DNA of 64,000 nucleotides from assembly GCF_031457955.1 (NCBI RefSeq), contig NZ_JAVDXN010000001.1:434001-498000 (forward strand), written 5' to 3'. This stretch comes from Mixta sp031457955. GTDB taxonomy: Bacteria > Pseudomonadota > Gammaproteobacteria > Enterobacterales > Enterobacteriaceae. Below the pieces are notes generated by a model. That model ran no database searches, had not been told where the DNA came from, and saw only the letters and a list, made by a program, of their open reading frames with translations. Shown here one piece after another: positions 16,358-24,592 of the stretch (positions are counted from its first letter, which is position 1; every line of letters begins with the position of its first letter). The position numbers and the translations under genes were made by a program.

Positions 16358-17269
16358 ATGATGTCAGCCATACAGCAGCAGATTTGCCGCGCGCTCCAGA
16401 CGCTGGCACCGCAGGAAGGCTACACCGCTTCGCTGTTGGACGAGGTGCGCTTTATGCGCGCGGATCGGCCGATTGAGCGTACGCCGGTGCTTTATGAACC
16501 CAGCATTATTATCGTTTGTCAGGGGCGCAAAAGAGGCTATCTCGCCGATCGCGTCTGGCACTATGATGCGCAGCAGTTTCTGGTGCTTTCCGTGCCGTTG
16601 CCTTTTTCTTCGGAAACGGAAGCGACGCCGGAAGAGCCAATGCTGGCGGTTGCGGTAAAGCTTAACCTGGCGCTAGCGACCGAGCTGCTGATGCTGGTAG
16701 GAGAGGCGGGGAAACCGATTCCCTCCGCGCCGGAAGGGATGATTGCCACGTCGCTGGATGCACCTTTGCTGGATGTGCTGCATCGGCTGCTGCTGGCGCT
16801 GCAATCGCCGCTGGAAGCGAAAGCGTTGGGCAAGTCGCTGCTGCGCGAGCTCTATTTTCGCGTCTTAATGAGCGAGCAGGGCGGCGCTATCCGGGCGGCG
16901 CTCGCCTGTCAGGGACATTTTGGCCGCATTTCCCGCGCGTTGAACCATATCCATCAGCAGTGGCAAAGCCCGTTAAGCGTGCCGCTGCTGGCCGCTACGG
17001 CGGGCATGAGCGTGCCGCGTTTTCATCTGCATTTCAAAGCCATTACCCATACTTCGCCCATCCAGTACATCAAATCCGTCAGGCTACATCAGGCCCGGCT
17101 GATGATGATACGTAGCCAGATCCCGGCGTCAAAAATCGCGTTGCAGGTGGGCTATGAAAGCGCTTCGCAGTTTAATCGTGAGTTTCGCCGCTTCTTTGGC
17201 CGCAGCCCCGGGGAAGAGACGCGCCGGATGAAACAGGCGCTGGCGTTATTACCCGCCATCGAACATTGA
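16358..17269 (+). CDS. AraC-family regulator (AraC_N type)
   Basis: About 303 residues. The N-terminal AraC_N cupin-like domain contains LYEPSIIIVCQGRKRGYLAD and FLVLSVPLPF. The C-terminal double HTH runs from about residue 195 (ISRALNHIHQQWQSPLSV) to VGYESASQFNREFRRFFG. ATG 16358 (or 16361) is used since the longer frame begins in sequence unlike the family. Divergent from the SDR gene, its likely target. Confidence 0.88.
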   Translation: MMSAIQQQICRALQTLAPQEGYTASLLDEVRFMRADRPIERTPVLYEPSIIIVCQGRKRGYLADRVWHYDAQQFLVLSVPLPFSSETEATPEEPMLAVAVKLNLALATELLMLVGEAGKPIPSAPEGMIATSLDAPLLDVLHRLLLALQSPLEAKALGKSLLRELYFRVLMSEQGGAIRAALACQGHFGRISRALNHIHQQWQSPLSVPLLAATAGMSVPRFHLHFKAITHTSPIQYIKSVRLHQARLMMIRSQIPASKIALQVGYESASQFNREFRRFFGRSPGEETRRMKQALALLPAIEH

Positions 17270-17293
17270 CCTCGCTGTTCTCTGAGTAATAAT

Positions 17294-17317
17294 ATATGTT
17301 TCGTATATGAAACATAT
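17294..17317. promoter_or_regulatory. Inverted-repeat operator upstream of the ParD-like gene
   Basis: ATATGTTTC and GAAACATAT form perfect 9-bp arms around a 6-bp spacer, immediately before the ribosome site of the ParD-like gene. Autoregulation by a ribbon-helix-helix protein would place an operator here. Confidence 0.6.
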
Positions 17318-17329
17318 AAGGAGAGAGAC

Positions 17330-17542
17330 GTGGGCATTGTTAACATTGATGATCATCTGCACGATCAGGTGCGTAAGGCGACGAAAGCATCGTTGCGATC
17401 CATAAATGCGCAGGCCGCTTACTGGATCAAAATAGGCATGCTGTGCGAAACCAACCCTGAACTCAGTTTCAACGAAATTATGCGGCGTGAGCTGGACGCG
17501 GCGGGCGTCACCGCTGAACCTTTGCTGGTAAGCGGCGCATGA
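17330..17542 (+). CDS. ParD-like ribbon-helix-helix protein
   Basis: A 70-residue protein from GTG 17330, which follows GGAGAGAGAC. The sequence VNIDDHLHDQVRKAT...RSINAQAAYWIKIGMLCE matches the ParD-like antitoxin family (strand-helix-helix with DNA-binding N-terminal strand). Its stop overlaps the ATG of a methionine aminopeptidase rather than a toxin gene. It likely represses its own promoter at the palindrome just upstream. Whether it also binds the aminopeptidase is unknown. Confidence 0.8.
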   Translation: MGIVNIDDHLHDQVRKATKASLRSINAQAAYWIKIGMLCETNPELSFNEIMRRELDAAGVTAEPLLVSGA

Positions 17543-18309
17543 TCAAACAACCGCAGGAGATCGCTTTGCTGGCGGAGTCGGGGCGCTTGCTGGCCAGCGT
17601 ATTCACTATGCTGGATCGGCTACCGCTCTGTGGGATGTCGACGCTGGATGTCGATGGCCTCGTCGAACAGTTTATCACCCAGGATCTGCAGGCAAGGCCC
17701 GCCAGTAAAGGGCAGTACGGCTACGAATTTGTATTAAACGCCTCAATAAATGAGGTTATTTGCCATGGCGTTCCCTCTGCATCCGACCAACTGCGGGCGG
17801 GCGATATCGTTAATTTTGATATTACGCTGGAGAAGAACGGTTATATCGCCGACGCCAGTAAAACGTACCTGATTGGTGAGGTCAGCCTGGATGCCAGCAG
17901 GCTGGTGCGGACGACATATGAAGCGATGTGGAAAGGCATCGAAACGGTTCGTCCGGGCGCGCGTTTAGGCGATATTGGCTGGGCGATTGAACGCCATGCA
18001 AAACGCAGCGGCTATTCTGTGGTGCGTGAATATTGTGGTCACGGTATTGGCCGCGAAATGCATGAAGATCCGCAAATTCTGCACTATGGCAAGCGAGGAA
18101 CCGGCCTGATTTTGCGTGAAGGTATGGTGTTTACCATCGAGCCAATGATCAATCAGGGCGGACGCAGCATTAAAACCGAGGCTGACGGGTGGGCGGTGAT
18201 GACCAGAGACGGCTCGCTTTCCGCACAGTTTGAACATACCGTGGCCGTCACGGCCAACGGCGTCTCGGTGTTAACCTTGCGTCCCGATGAACAGGGAATG
18301 CTACGTTAG
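17539..18309 (+). CDS. Type I methionine aminopeptidase, accessory copy
   Basis: A 256-residue MetAP. The five metal ligands are present: Asp94, Asp105, His168, Glu201 and Glu232, together with His76 (CHGVP) of the active site. The enzyme removes the initiator Met from nascent proteins. The housekeeping map gene normally sits next to rpsB, so this is probably a second copy with its own regulation. It overlaps the ParD-like gene by 4 nt. A hairpin (CGCCCTG / CAGGGCG) lies 42 nt past the stop, without a T run. Confidence 0.93.
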   Translation: MIKQPQEIALLAESGRLLASVFTMLDRLPLCGMSTLDVDGLVEQFITQDLQARPASKGQYGYEFVLNASINEVICHGVPSASDQLRAGDIVNFDITLEKNGYIADASKTYLIGEVSLDASRLVRTTYEAMWKGIETVRPGARLGDIGWAIERHAKRSGYSVVREYCGHGIGREMHEDPQILHYGKRGTGLILREGMVFTIEPMINQGGRSIKTEADGWAVMTRDGSLSAQFEHTVAVTANGVSVLTLRPDEQGMLR

Positions 18310-18467
18310 CGATCTCGCCCCGACCACGCTGCTGGCCTCCTGCAATGCGACGCCCTGCATACAGGGCGATCGGCCACGCAATCTTTGATGGACTTCAAAC
18401 AATCACAATTCCCTATGACGCAATGTGCTTTTTTTGTTGCGCGTCGTTATCACTTATTTCACGATGG

Positions 18468-18493
18468 TAGAACGTTCTAATAAAACGTTCTAC
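18468..18493. promoter_or_regulatory. Two LacI-type operators upstream of the PTS gene
   Basis: TAGAACGTTCTA (18468-18479) is a perfect palindrome with the central CG typical of LacI-family sites. A second site, AAAACGTTCTAC, follows at 18482-18493. The LacI-family gene downstream of the PTS gene is the obvious candidate to bind. Confidence 0.7.
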
Positions 18494-18548
18494 CTACAAT
18501 AACAGCGCCGCTCTGGCGCAGATAATGGCCGTAACCCGGGGATGAAAA

Positions 18549-20048
18549 ATGCGTGTACTGTCAGGGTTTGTTAAATCGCTTTCCAGGCTTTCTATGATTG
18601 GCCGCGCGTTGATGCTGCCTATCTCGCTGCTGCCCGCCGCCGGGCTGTTACTGGCGTTTGGGGACAAGTTTCACCTGCCGTTAATGATGAATGCGGGCGG
18701 GGTGATATTTGATAACCTGCCGCTACTGTTTGCCATTGGTTCTGCCGTGGGGCTGGCTTCAGAATCGGGCATTGCCGCGCTCTCCGCTGCCGTATCGGTG
18801 TTTATCACTAACATGACCATCGGCACCGTGCTGAGGATTACCCCGGAAATGGCCGCGCAGGGCGGGAAGTATGCCATGGTGGTGGGGATCCCTACGCTGC
18901 AAATGGGCGTGTTCGGCGGCTTGCTGTGCGGCATTCTTGCCGCCTGGTGTTATAACCGCTTTCACACCATTCAGCTGCCGGAATTTCTCGGCTTCTTCTC
19001 CGGTAAACGCTTTGTCGCTATTGCCACGGCGTTTCTTTCGTTCCTGTTGGGCCTGCTGCTGCCCTATATCTGGCAATATATTCAATCCGGGATTGATGCG
19101 CTCTCGGTGGTGGTTAACGGTGATAACCAGGCGGCCTCGACCTTTATTTTCGGGCTGGTGGAGCGCGCGCTGATCCCGCTTGGCCTGCACCATATCTGGT
19201 ATCCCTCTTTCTGGTACTCGTTTGGCGATTACACCACCCATGCCGGGCAGGTGATTCACGGCGACCAGACCATCTGGTTCAAAATGCTAGAGGAGGGGGT
19301 GAAATCGTTCAGCAGTGACACCTACCAGAACGCCGGTAAATTTATGCAGGGCGAGTTCCCGTTGATGCTGTTTGCGCTGCCAGCCGCCTGTCTGGCGATG
19401 TACCATGAAGCGCAGAGCAAAAACAAAAAAATCGCTGCCGGGATTCTGTTTTCCGCCGCGCTGACCTGTTTCCTGACCGGCATCACCGAACCGGTTGAAT
19501 TTACCTTTATTTTTGTCGCGCCGATCCTGTATGTGTTTAACGCGGTGATGGCGGGACTCTCCTATATGTGTATGTATCTGTTGCATGCGCATATTGCTAA
19601 ATCTTTCTCCGCCGGGCTTATTGACTATATTTCGTTCGGTATTCTGCCGTCGTTTAACGGTTATCAGACCAACTTCCTTAATGCGATTATCATCGGCGTG
19701 CCGATGGGGCTGATCTACTACGTAACGTTCCGCTTTGTGATTCGCCGTTTTGATATCAAAACGCCGGGGCGCGCCGATGTCACTGCCGATGCCGGTGATA
19801 AAACCGACGACGAGCTGGCAACGGAAATCATCGGCCTGCTGGGCGGCGCGCGTAATATTGATTCGGTCGGCGCCTGTATCACGCGTCTGCGTCTGGAAGT
19901 GGCGCAGGGCGGACAGGTGGATAAAGATGGGCTGAATGGGTTAGGCGCGCGTGGCGTCGTGTTCGTCGGCGAGCGGGGCATTCAGGTTATTTTTGGCGCC
20001 CGGGCGCAGTTTATTGCCCAGAAAATGTCCGCCATGCTGGGCAAATAA
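18549..20048 (+). CDS. PTS sugar transporter, EIIC-EIIB fusion (glucose/maltose family)
   Basis: A 499-residue inner-membrane transporter. The EIIC domain fills residues 1-400, with many helices and the loop GITEPVEFTFIFVAP. A C-terminal EIIB domain follows, with the phosphorylated Cys in SVGACITRLRLEV. No EIIA is fused or adjacent, so Crr (EIIA-Glc) probably supplies phosphate, as for PtsG and MalX. GGGGA precedes the ATG. Two LacI-type operators upstream and a LacI gene downstream imply sugar-specific induction. The sugar is not determined. Confidence 0.92.
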   Translation: MRVLSGFVKSLSRLSMIGRALMLPISLLPAAGLLLAFGDKFHLPLMMNAGGVIFDNLPLLFAIGSAVGLASESGIAALSAAVSVFITNMTIGTVLRITPEMAAQGGKYAMVVGIPTLQMGVFGGLLCGILAAWCYNRFHTIQLPEFLGFFSGKRFVAIATAFLSFLLGLLLPYIWQYIQSGIDALSVVVNGDNQAASTFIFGLVERALIPLGLHHIWYPSFWYSFGDYTTHAGQVIHGDQTIWFKMLEEGVKSFSSDTYQNAGKFMQGEFPLMLFALPAACLAMYHEAQSKNKKIAAGILFSAALTCFLTGITEPVEFTFIFVAPILYVFNAVMAGLSYMCMYLLHAHIAKSFSAGLIDYISFGILPSFNGYQTNFLNAIIIGVPMGLIYYVTFRFVIRRFDIKTPGRADVTADAGDKTDDELATEIIGLLGGARNIDSVGACITRLRLEVAQGGQVDKDGLNGLGARGVVFVGERGIQVIFGARAQFIAQKMSAMLGK

Positions 20049-20068
20049 AACGGGAGCGGTAGTGAAAT

Positions 20069-20096
20069 AAGCCTCCTCTGTTGTTGCAGGAGGCTT
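20069..20096 (+). terminator. Attenuating hairpin between PTS gene and LacI gene
   Basis: AAGCCTCCT pairs perfectly with AGGAGGCTT, followed by TTTACT. The T run is weak, so partial read-through to the regulator is possible. A second short stem (CTGGCG / CGCCAG) follows directly. Confidence 0.6.
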
Positions 20097-20136
20097 TACT
20101 CTGGCGCCTAAACGCCAGCAGGTTCAGGGAGAAGAT

Positions 20137-21153
20137 GTGAAAAGGGTCAGCATTGTTGATGTCGCCAGAGAGGCTGGCGTATCGGTTTCCACCGTGTCGC
20201 TGGTGTTGCGTCAGAAAGGAAAAATTTCCGCCGCCACCATCGCCCGCGTGCATGAGGCAATGAATGCGCTGGGCTATGTACACAATGTGGCCGCCGCGAA
20301 TTTGCGCGCCAACACTTCTAATCTGATTGGCCTGATCGTGCGTGATTTCAGCGACAGCTTTGCCATTAAGGTGATGGCAAGTATCGTGCAGGAGCTGGAG
20401 CGCCAGCAATATATGGTGTTTTTAGGCCAGCCGCAGGATGAAGACGACGCGCTTGAGCGCTGTCTGCTCTCTTTTAAACAGCAGGGCGTCGCGGGGGTGA
20501 TTTATCTGGCATCGGACGTTACCGCCTCTTCGCTACCGGAAAAGATCCGCCGTTGCCCATTGCCGCTGGTGGTGGTGTCGCAGTCGCTGCAGGAGGATGC
20601 CTGCGATGTGGTGCTGCGTGATAATCGCCAGGCTGCTAACCTCGCGACCCGCTATCTGCTTGAGCGCGGGCATCGCCATATCGCCTATATCGGCGGCGCA
20701 GAGAACGATCGCGTTCGCTGGCAGCGTCTGCAAGGGGTTGGCAGCGCGCTGGCGCAATATGGCATGGTTCTGCGTGAGGCGCTGATGCCCGCCTGCGCTG
20801 AAAGCACCCAGGCAGCCAGCCAAATCACGCGTCAGCTGCTGGAGAGCAACAACACCATTACCGCGCTGCTCTGCCATTCGTCCAATGCGGTGATCGGCGG
20901 CATTACCGGTATTTATCAGGTGGGCCGCACGCCGGGCAAGGATCTGTTTCTGACGCAGCAGGTCGCGCTGCTCGGCTTCGAAGATATGCTGCACGTTAAT
21001 CTCACGTCTCCCTCCTTTACCTATGTGTCGTCCGCCAGTGAAGAAACGGGCCGTCAGGCGGCGGGTTTAATACTGCGCAAGCTGAGTGAACCCGCGCTGC
21101 CGCCACAGCGCATTATTCTCTCCGGACAGTTGGTGATACGTGAATCGGCCTGA
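20137..21153 (+). CDS. LacI-family repressor (MalI-like)
   Basis: A 338-residue regulator from GTG 20137 with GGGAGAAGAT before it. The N-terminal HTH is VSIVDVAREAGVSVSTVSLV, and the hinge helix NVAAANLRANTSNLIGLIV leads into a periplasmic-binding-protein-like effector domain. It resembles E. coli MalI in the hinge and start of the core. Encoded just after the EIICB gene, it likely binds the two AACGTT-centred sites upstream of that gene. Confidence 0.9.
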   Translation: MKRVSIVDVAREAGVSVSTVSLVLRQKGKISAATIARVHEAMNALGYVHNVAAANLRANTSNLIGLIVRDFSDSFAIKVMASIVQELERQQYMVFLGQPQDEDDALERCLLSFKQQGVAGVIYLASDVTASSLPEKIRRCPLPLVVVSQSLQEDACDVVLRDNRQAANLATRYLLERGHRHIAYIGGAENDRVRWQRLQGVGSALAQYGMVLREALMPACAESTQAASQITRQLLESNNTITALLCHSSNAVIGGITGIYQVGRTPGKDLFLTQQVALLGFEDMLHVNLTSPSFTYVSSASEETGRQAAGLILRKLSEPALPPQRIILSGQLVIRESA

Positions 21154-21222
21154 ATTGGCTGTACACAAAATAAACTTGACGGGTAAAGCGATCGTTTTAC
21201 GCTTAGCATATGAATAAACCTA

Positions 21223-21318
21223 ATGAAATTATTGGAAATTATTGCGGGCGCGGTTACTGACGACGCCCGTGATGCCGCGCTGCCGCTGCTTAAACTCGCC
21301 CGGGCAGGCCGCATATGA
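21223..21318 (+). CDS. 31-aa leader peptide coupled to the MFS gene
   Basis: An ATG at 21223 opens 31 codons ending IATGA-style on the MFS start: its TGA (21316-21318) overlaps the MFS ATG at 21315. The peptide (MKLLEIIAGAVTDDARDAAL, then LPLLKLARAGRI from an overlapping point) has GC-rich third positions like a true coding sequence. The ribosome site is weak. It could be a coupling leader or the tail of a lost gene. Low certainty. Confidence 0.4.
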   Translation: MKLLEIIAGAVTDDARDAALPLLKLARAGRI

Positions 21319-22457
21319 AACAGGGCATCAATCTTGTCGCCGCCGCTTTCACCCTGACGGCGCTTTCTTATGGCCTGGCGCGTTTTGCTTATGGGTTACT
21401 TTTACCGCAGATGCGTGCCGCGCTGTCGCTTGATGTTACCGTCGCCGGGTGGATTGGCAGCGGTACCTTTATCGCCTACTGTGCGGGCATTATTTTCACC
21501 TTTTATTACAGCGGTAAACTCAGTTCTCGCGTGATTGCGCTGGCGGCAGGTCTCGCCGCAACGGCAGGAATGGGGCTGGTCTTTATGGCTGCTTCAGGCC
21601 TGGCGTTGGGCGCAGGTATCGCGCTCGCGGGGTTAAGTACCGGCCTGACATCTCCTCCGCTTGCTGTTGCGGTTACGCGGCAGTTCACGGGTAACGATCG
21701 TCCAAAAGCGAACGCAGCGATCAATGCCGGAACCGCAGCGGGGATTATGTTTTCCGGTGCGGCGGCGCTGGTGGCTGCCGGAGCGTGGCGCGAGCTTTAT
21801 GCGCTGTTTACGGCGATCGGTAGCGCTGTGACAGTCTGGCTCTGGTTTGCCATCCCGCCGCATGCGAAGGGTGACGCTACGCAAGGGTTTCGCCTGAGCA
21901 TGCTTAAGCGGCCTGGCGTCTCAACGCTTTGCATCAGCGCATTTCTTATGGGCCTTGCCAGCACGGCGATTTGGACATTCGGAGCAGATATTTTACGTAG
22001 CCAGTTTGGCTTGTCTGATACTTATATCGGTTGGGGCTGGATTGTGCTTGGCGCGGCCGGGATTTGCGGTTCCTTCACCGGCGTATTGACTAACCGGTTC
22101 GGCGCAGGGCGCATACATGTTTTTGCGCTGCTGGCGATGGCCGTTGCCATTATCGGACTCTCCGCCGCCTCTGTTTTTCCCGCCAGTGGCTTCGTTGCCA
22201 TGGGCTTGTTCGGTGCCGCTTATATTGTCTCTTCCGGCGTGTATCTGATACAAGGCATCAACCTTCTCCCGGACCGGCCCGATTTGGGGCTTGGCATTCC
22301 TTTCCTGATGCTGGCGATTGGCCAGAGCGTGGGAACACCGCTGTTTAGCGCCTCGCTGGCGTGGATGGGCGCGGTCAGTGCGCTCGCGCTCTTTGCCGCA
22401 ACAGCTGGCCTGGCGATGATCATTTGGCCAGCAACAAGAGCACATAAAACGCAATAA
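21315..22457 (+). CDS. MFS transporter, YbfB/YjiJ type
   Basis: A 380-residue protein with twelve hydrophobic segments and the opening ALSYGLARFAYGLLLPQMR that marks the YbfB/YjiJ group of major facilitators. Motif-A-like residues are reduced, as usual in this group. The ATG overlaps the stop of a possible 31-codon leader frame. Substrates of the group are not established. No operon partner downstream. Confidence 0.88.
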   Translation: MKQGINLVAAAFTLTALSYGLARFAYGLLLPQMRAALSLDVTVAGWIGSGTFIAYCAGIIFTFYYSGKLSSRVIALAAGLAATAGMGLVFMAASGLALGAGIALAGLSTGLTSPPLAVAVTRQFTGNDRPKANAAINAGTAAGIMFSGAAALVAAGAWRELYALFTAIGSAVTVWLWFAIPPHAKGDATQGFRLSMLKRPGVSTLCISAFLMGLASTAIWTFGADILRSQFGLSDTYIGWGWIVLGAAGICGSFTGVLTNRFGAGRIHVFALLAMAVAIIGLSAASVFPASGFVAMGLFGAAYIVSSGVYLIQGINLLPDRPDLGLGIPFLMLAIGQSVGTPLFSASLAWMGAVSALALFAATAGLAMIIWPATRAHKTQ

Positions 22458-22704
22458 ATCCTGGTTAATTAATGGGTTCACATTAAGGTGAATCATATGT
22501 TTTTGCATGGAAGAATAATAAGGAAACTCTTAATTTTTTCTGTGCGTAATCAGATAAGCCGTTAATTTAAAAAATAATAACAGGCCGCCCGCTCCAGCAG
22601 AGAAATAAGCGCCTTTACCTGGGTTTGCTTATATTTCAATCTGTATCTTTAGATTGCTTTATTTTTCTAATGTTACGGCTGCGTTGCTGCTCTTTGGAGT
22701 TGCT

Positions 22705-23298
22705 ATGACAGGAAAAAAACGGCTGTTTGATATCCTTGTTGCCTCATTCTGTTTGCTTCTTGTGATGCCGATGATGTTAATCACGGCGCTTATTTTGTGG
22801 TCGACGGGCATGAAACCTCTGTTCCGTCATCCCAGAATGGGGCAGGGAGGCAAAACGTTTTACTGTATAAAATTCACCTCCATGCTGCCAATGGAGAAAA
22901 TTCCTGCGGCCGAACAGGCGCGCATTCATCATGAGCTTCAGCTTTATAGCGTGGTAAAAAACGATCCGCGCGTAACCCGCTTCGGCGCGTTTATTCGTAA
23001 AACCAGCATCGATGAGCTGCCGCAGTTTATTAACGTGCTGATGGGGGATATGTCGATCATCGGGCCGCGTCCGATTGCCGCGTATGAAAAAGATAAATAT
23101 GGCCGCAGCTATCGCTATTACTGCTCGGTCAAACCCGGGATTACCGGCCTGTGGCAGGTCTCGGGACGAGACGATCTGCCTTATCACCGGCGAGTGGCGA
23201 TTGACCGTTATTACAGCCGCTGTCGCCATGGCCGCATGGATATCTATATTTTCCTGAAAACGTTCGGCGTTGTGGCCGGTATGAAGGGAGTAAACTGA
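22705..23298 (+). CDS. Undecaprenyl-phosphate sugar phosphotransferase (bacterial sugar transferase)
   Basis: A 197-residue protein from ATG 22705 with GGAG 5 nt upstream. It has the N-terminal re-entrant hydrophobic segment (LFDILVASFCLLLVMPMML) and the PglC-like catalytic core: KFTSM, the Asp-Glu pair in RKTSIDELPQFINVL, GDMSIIGPRP and KPGITGLWQVSGR. It lacks the four extra helices of WcaJ, so it is a small PglC-type enzyme. It would start a lipid-linked glycan by moving a sugar phosphate to undecaprenyl phosphate. A PIG-L deacetylase follows with overlap. Confidence 0.93.
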   Translation: MTGKKRLFDILVASFCLLLVMPMMLITALILWSTGMKPLFRHPRMGQGGKTFYCIKFTSMLPMEKIPAAEQARIHHELQLYSVVKNDPRVTRFGAFIRKTSIDELPQFINVLMGDMSIIGPRPIAAYEKDKYGRSYRYYCSVKPGITGLWQVSGRDDLPYHRRVAIDRYYSRCRHGRMDIYIFLKTFGVVAGMKGVN

Positions 23299-24005
23299 TG
23301 ATGGAGCAGATTTTTTCTTACCGGCGCTGGCTGATTATCAGCCCACACGCGGATGATGCCGAGCTGGGCTGCGGCGGCAGTATCGCCCGCGCTATCGAAG
23401 CCGGTATTGAAGTGCATATCGCCGTGGTGGTGCTAAAAGGGGAAACCCATCTGCGTGAACAGCGCTATGTTTCCGCCACGCAGCGCCATCAGGAACTGGC
23501 CGCCGCGATGAACAGCGCAGGCGCGCACTACTCAGTGCTGAACTTTGTTAATGAAGGGGAAAGCTTTGATATGGCCTCTTCAAGCCAGTCGGTATGCGTG
23601 CAGCAGCTGGATCAACTGCTGGAAACGCTCCAGCCCGAACTGATGCTGATGCCGGTTCCCTCGTTTCATCAGGAGCATCAGTGGGTTTATCACTGCTGTG
23701 TCGCCGCCACGCGTCCTACTAAAAATCAGCGCTCCCTGCGCCTTATCGCTGCGTATGAATATCCGGCTGCGGGCTGGGGAAACTCTTCCTCCTGGGATAG
23801 CTCGCGCGGCGCGGTATATATCAATATCAGCGATTATTTACCGGCGAAACTGGCGATGCTGACCGCCCATCAGTCACAGATGTCCGCTACCCGTAACGCG
23901 TTAATCTCACTTGATGGCGTAAAACGCCTGGCCTCATACCGTGGCGTTGAGGCGGGTTACGACCACGCCGAGATGTTTTACGTTATGCGCGGCTGGGTCG
24001 ATTAA
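23298..24005 (+). CDS. PIG-L family N-acetylglucosamine deacetylase
   Basis: A 235-residue zinc-dependent deacetylase. The motif PHADDAELGCGG supplies the His and Asp-Asp ligands, and the second region FHQEHQWVYH holds the C-terminal His. The ATG (23298 or 23301) overlaps the stop of the sugar transferase. This coupling suggests it removes an acetyl group from the lipid-linked amino sugar the upstream enzyme makes, which is inference. No other glycan genes flank the pair. Confidence 0.9.
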   Translation: MMEQIFSYRRWLIISPHADDAELGCGGSIARAIEAGIEVHIAVVVLKGETHLREQRYVSATQRHQELAAAMNSAGAHYSVLNFVNEGESFDMASSSQSVCVQQLDQLLETLQPELMLMPVPSFHQEHQWVYHCCVAATRPTKNQRSLRLIAAYEYPAAGWGNSSSWDSSRGAVYINISDYLPAKLAMLTAHQSQMSATRNALISLDGVKRLASYRGVEAGYDHAEMFYVMRGWVD

Positions 24006-24010
24006 ACACG

Positions 24011-24040
24011 TTGCCTGGCCGCCTTCCGCGCGCCAGGCAA
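24011..24040. terminator. Bidirectional hairpin between PIG-L and RidA genes
   Basis: TTGCCTGGC pairs perfectly with GCCAGGCAA around a 12-nt loop, located between two convergent genes. Flanking A/T tracts are short. Confidence 0.5.
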
Positions 24041-24049
24041 AGGAAACCC

Positions 24050-24451
24050 TTAACGCGGCTGTTGCGGTATCCGGGCAATGACTTTTATTTCAAAATCGAA
24101 CCCGGCAAGCCAGTTCACCCCCACCGCCGTCCAGTTGGGATAGGGCGGCTGGGGAAAGATTGCCTGTTTAACGGCCATGATGGTGGCAAACTGGTTTTCT
24201 GGATCGGTATGAAACGTCGTGACATCAATCAGATCGTCAAACCCGCAGCCTGCGGCATCAAGCGTTGCGCGCAGATTATCAAACGCCAGCCTGACCTGGG
24301 CGGAAAAATCGGGCTCCGGCGAGCCATCTTCCCGGCTACCAACCTGCCCGGAGACAAACAGCAAATCACCCGATCGAATAGCAGCGGAATAGCCGTGCTG
24401 TTCATACAAGGCATGGCGACTGGCAGGAAATATTGTTTCACGTTCCGTCAT
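24050..24451 (-). CDS. RidA/YjgF-family protein
   Basis: A 133-residue RidA-like protein from ATG 24451 (AGAGG 6 nt upstream). It shows YSAAIRSGDLLFVSGQVG, NLRATLDAAGCGFDDL and VGVNWLAGFDFEIKVIA. True RidA enzymes deaminate reactive enamines and need an Arg near residue 105; here that region reads GVNWLAGFDFEIKVIAR, so the Arg is displaced and activity may differ. It is divergent from the TetR regulator across three repeated operators. Confidence 0.88.
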   Translation of the reverse strand: MTERETIFPASRHALYEQHGYSAAIRSGDLLFVSGQVGSREDGSPEPDFSAQVRLAFDNLRATLDAAGCGFDDLIDVTTFHTDPENQFATIMAVKQAIFPQPPYPNWTAVGVNWLAGFDFEIKVIARIPQQPR

Positions 24452-24509
24452 AAGCGACCTCTTTTTGGCTATTGCAGGCTGGATGCGTGCGAGACGCAAT
24501 TGATTTAAT

Positions 24510-24576
24510 ATACAAGGCGTATGTTGAATAAATCACATATACACCTCGTATGTCAAAATAAAATACGCGGCGTATG
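24510..24576. promoter_or_regulatory. Three spaced copies of ATAC-N5-GTATG between ridA-like and tetR genes
   Basis: The sites are ATACAAGGCGTATG (24510), ATACACCTCGTATG (24539) and ATACGCGGCGTATG (24563). Each is a short inverted repeat ATAC/GTAT, spaced 29 and 24 bp start to start. They fill the divergent promoter region and are likely operators for the TetR protein encoded at 24593. Confidence 0.75.
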
Positions 24577-24592
24577 TGAAAGGGGATAGAGA

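Noticed and set aside
18759..19259. 166-codon minus-strand frame
   Set aside because: Antisense shadow of the EIICB gene, low-quality composition.
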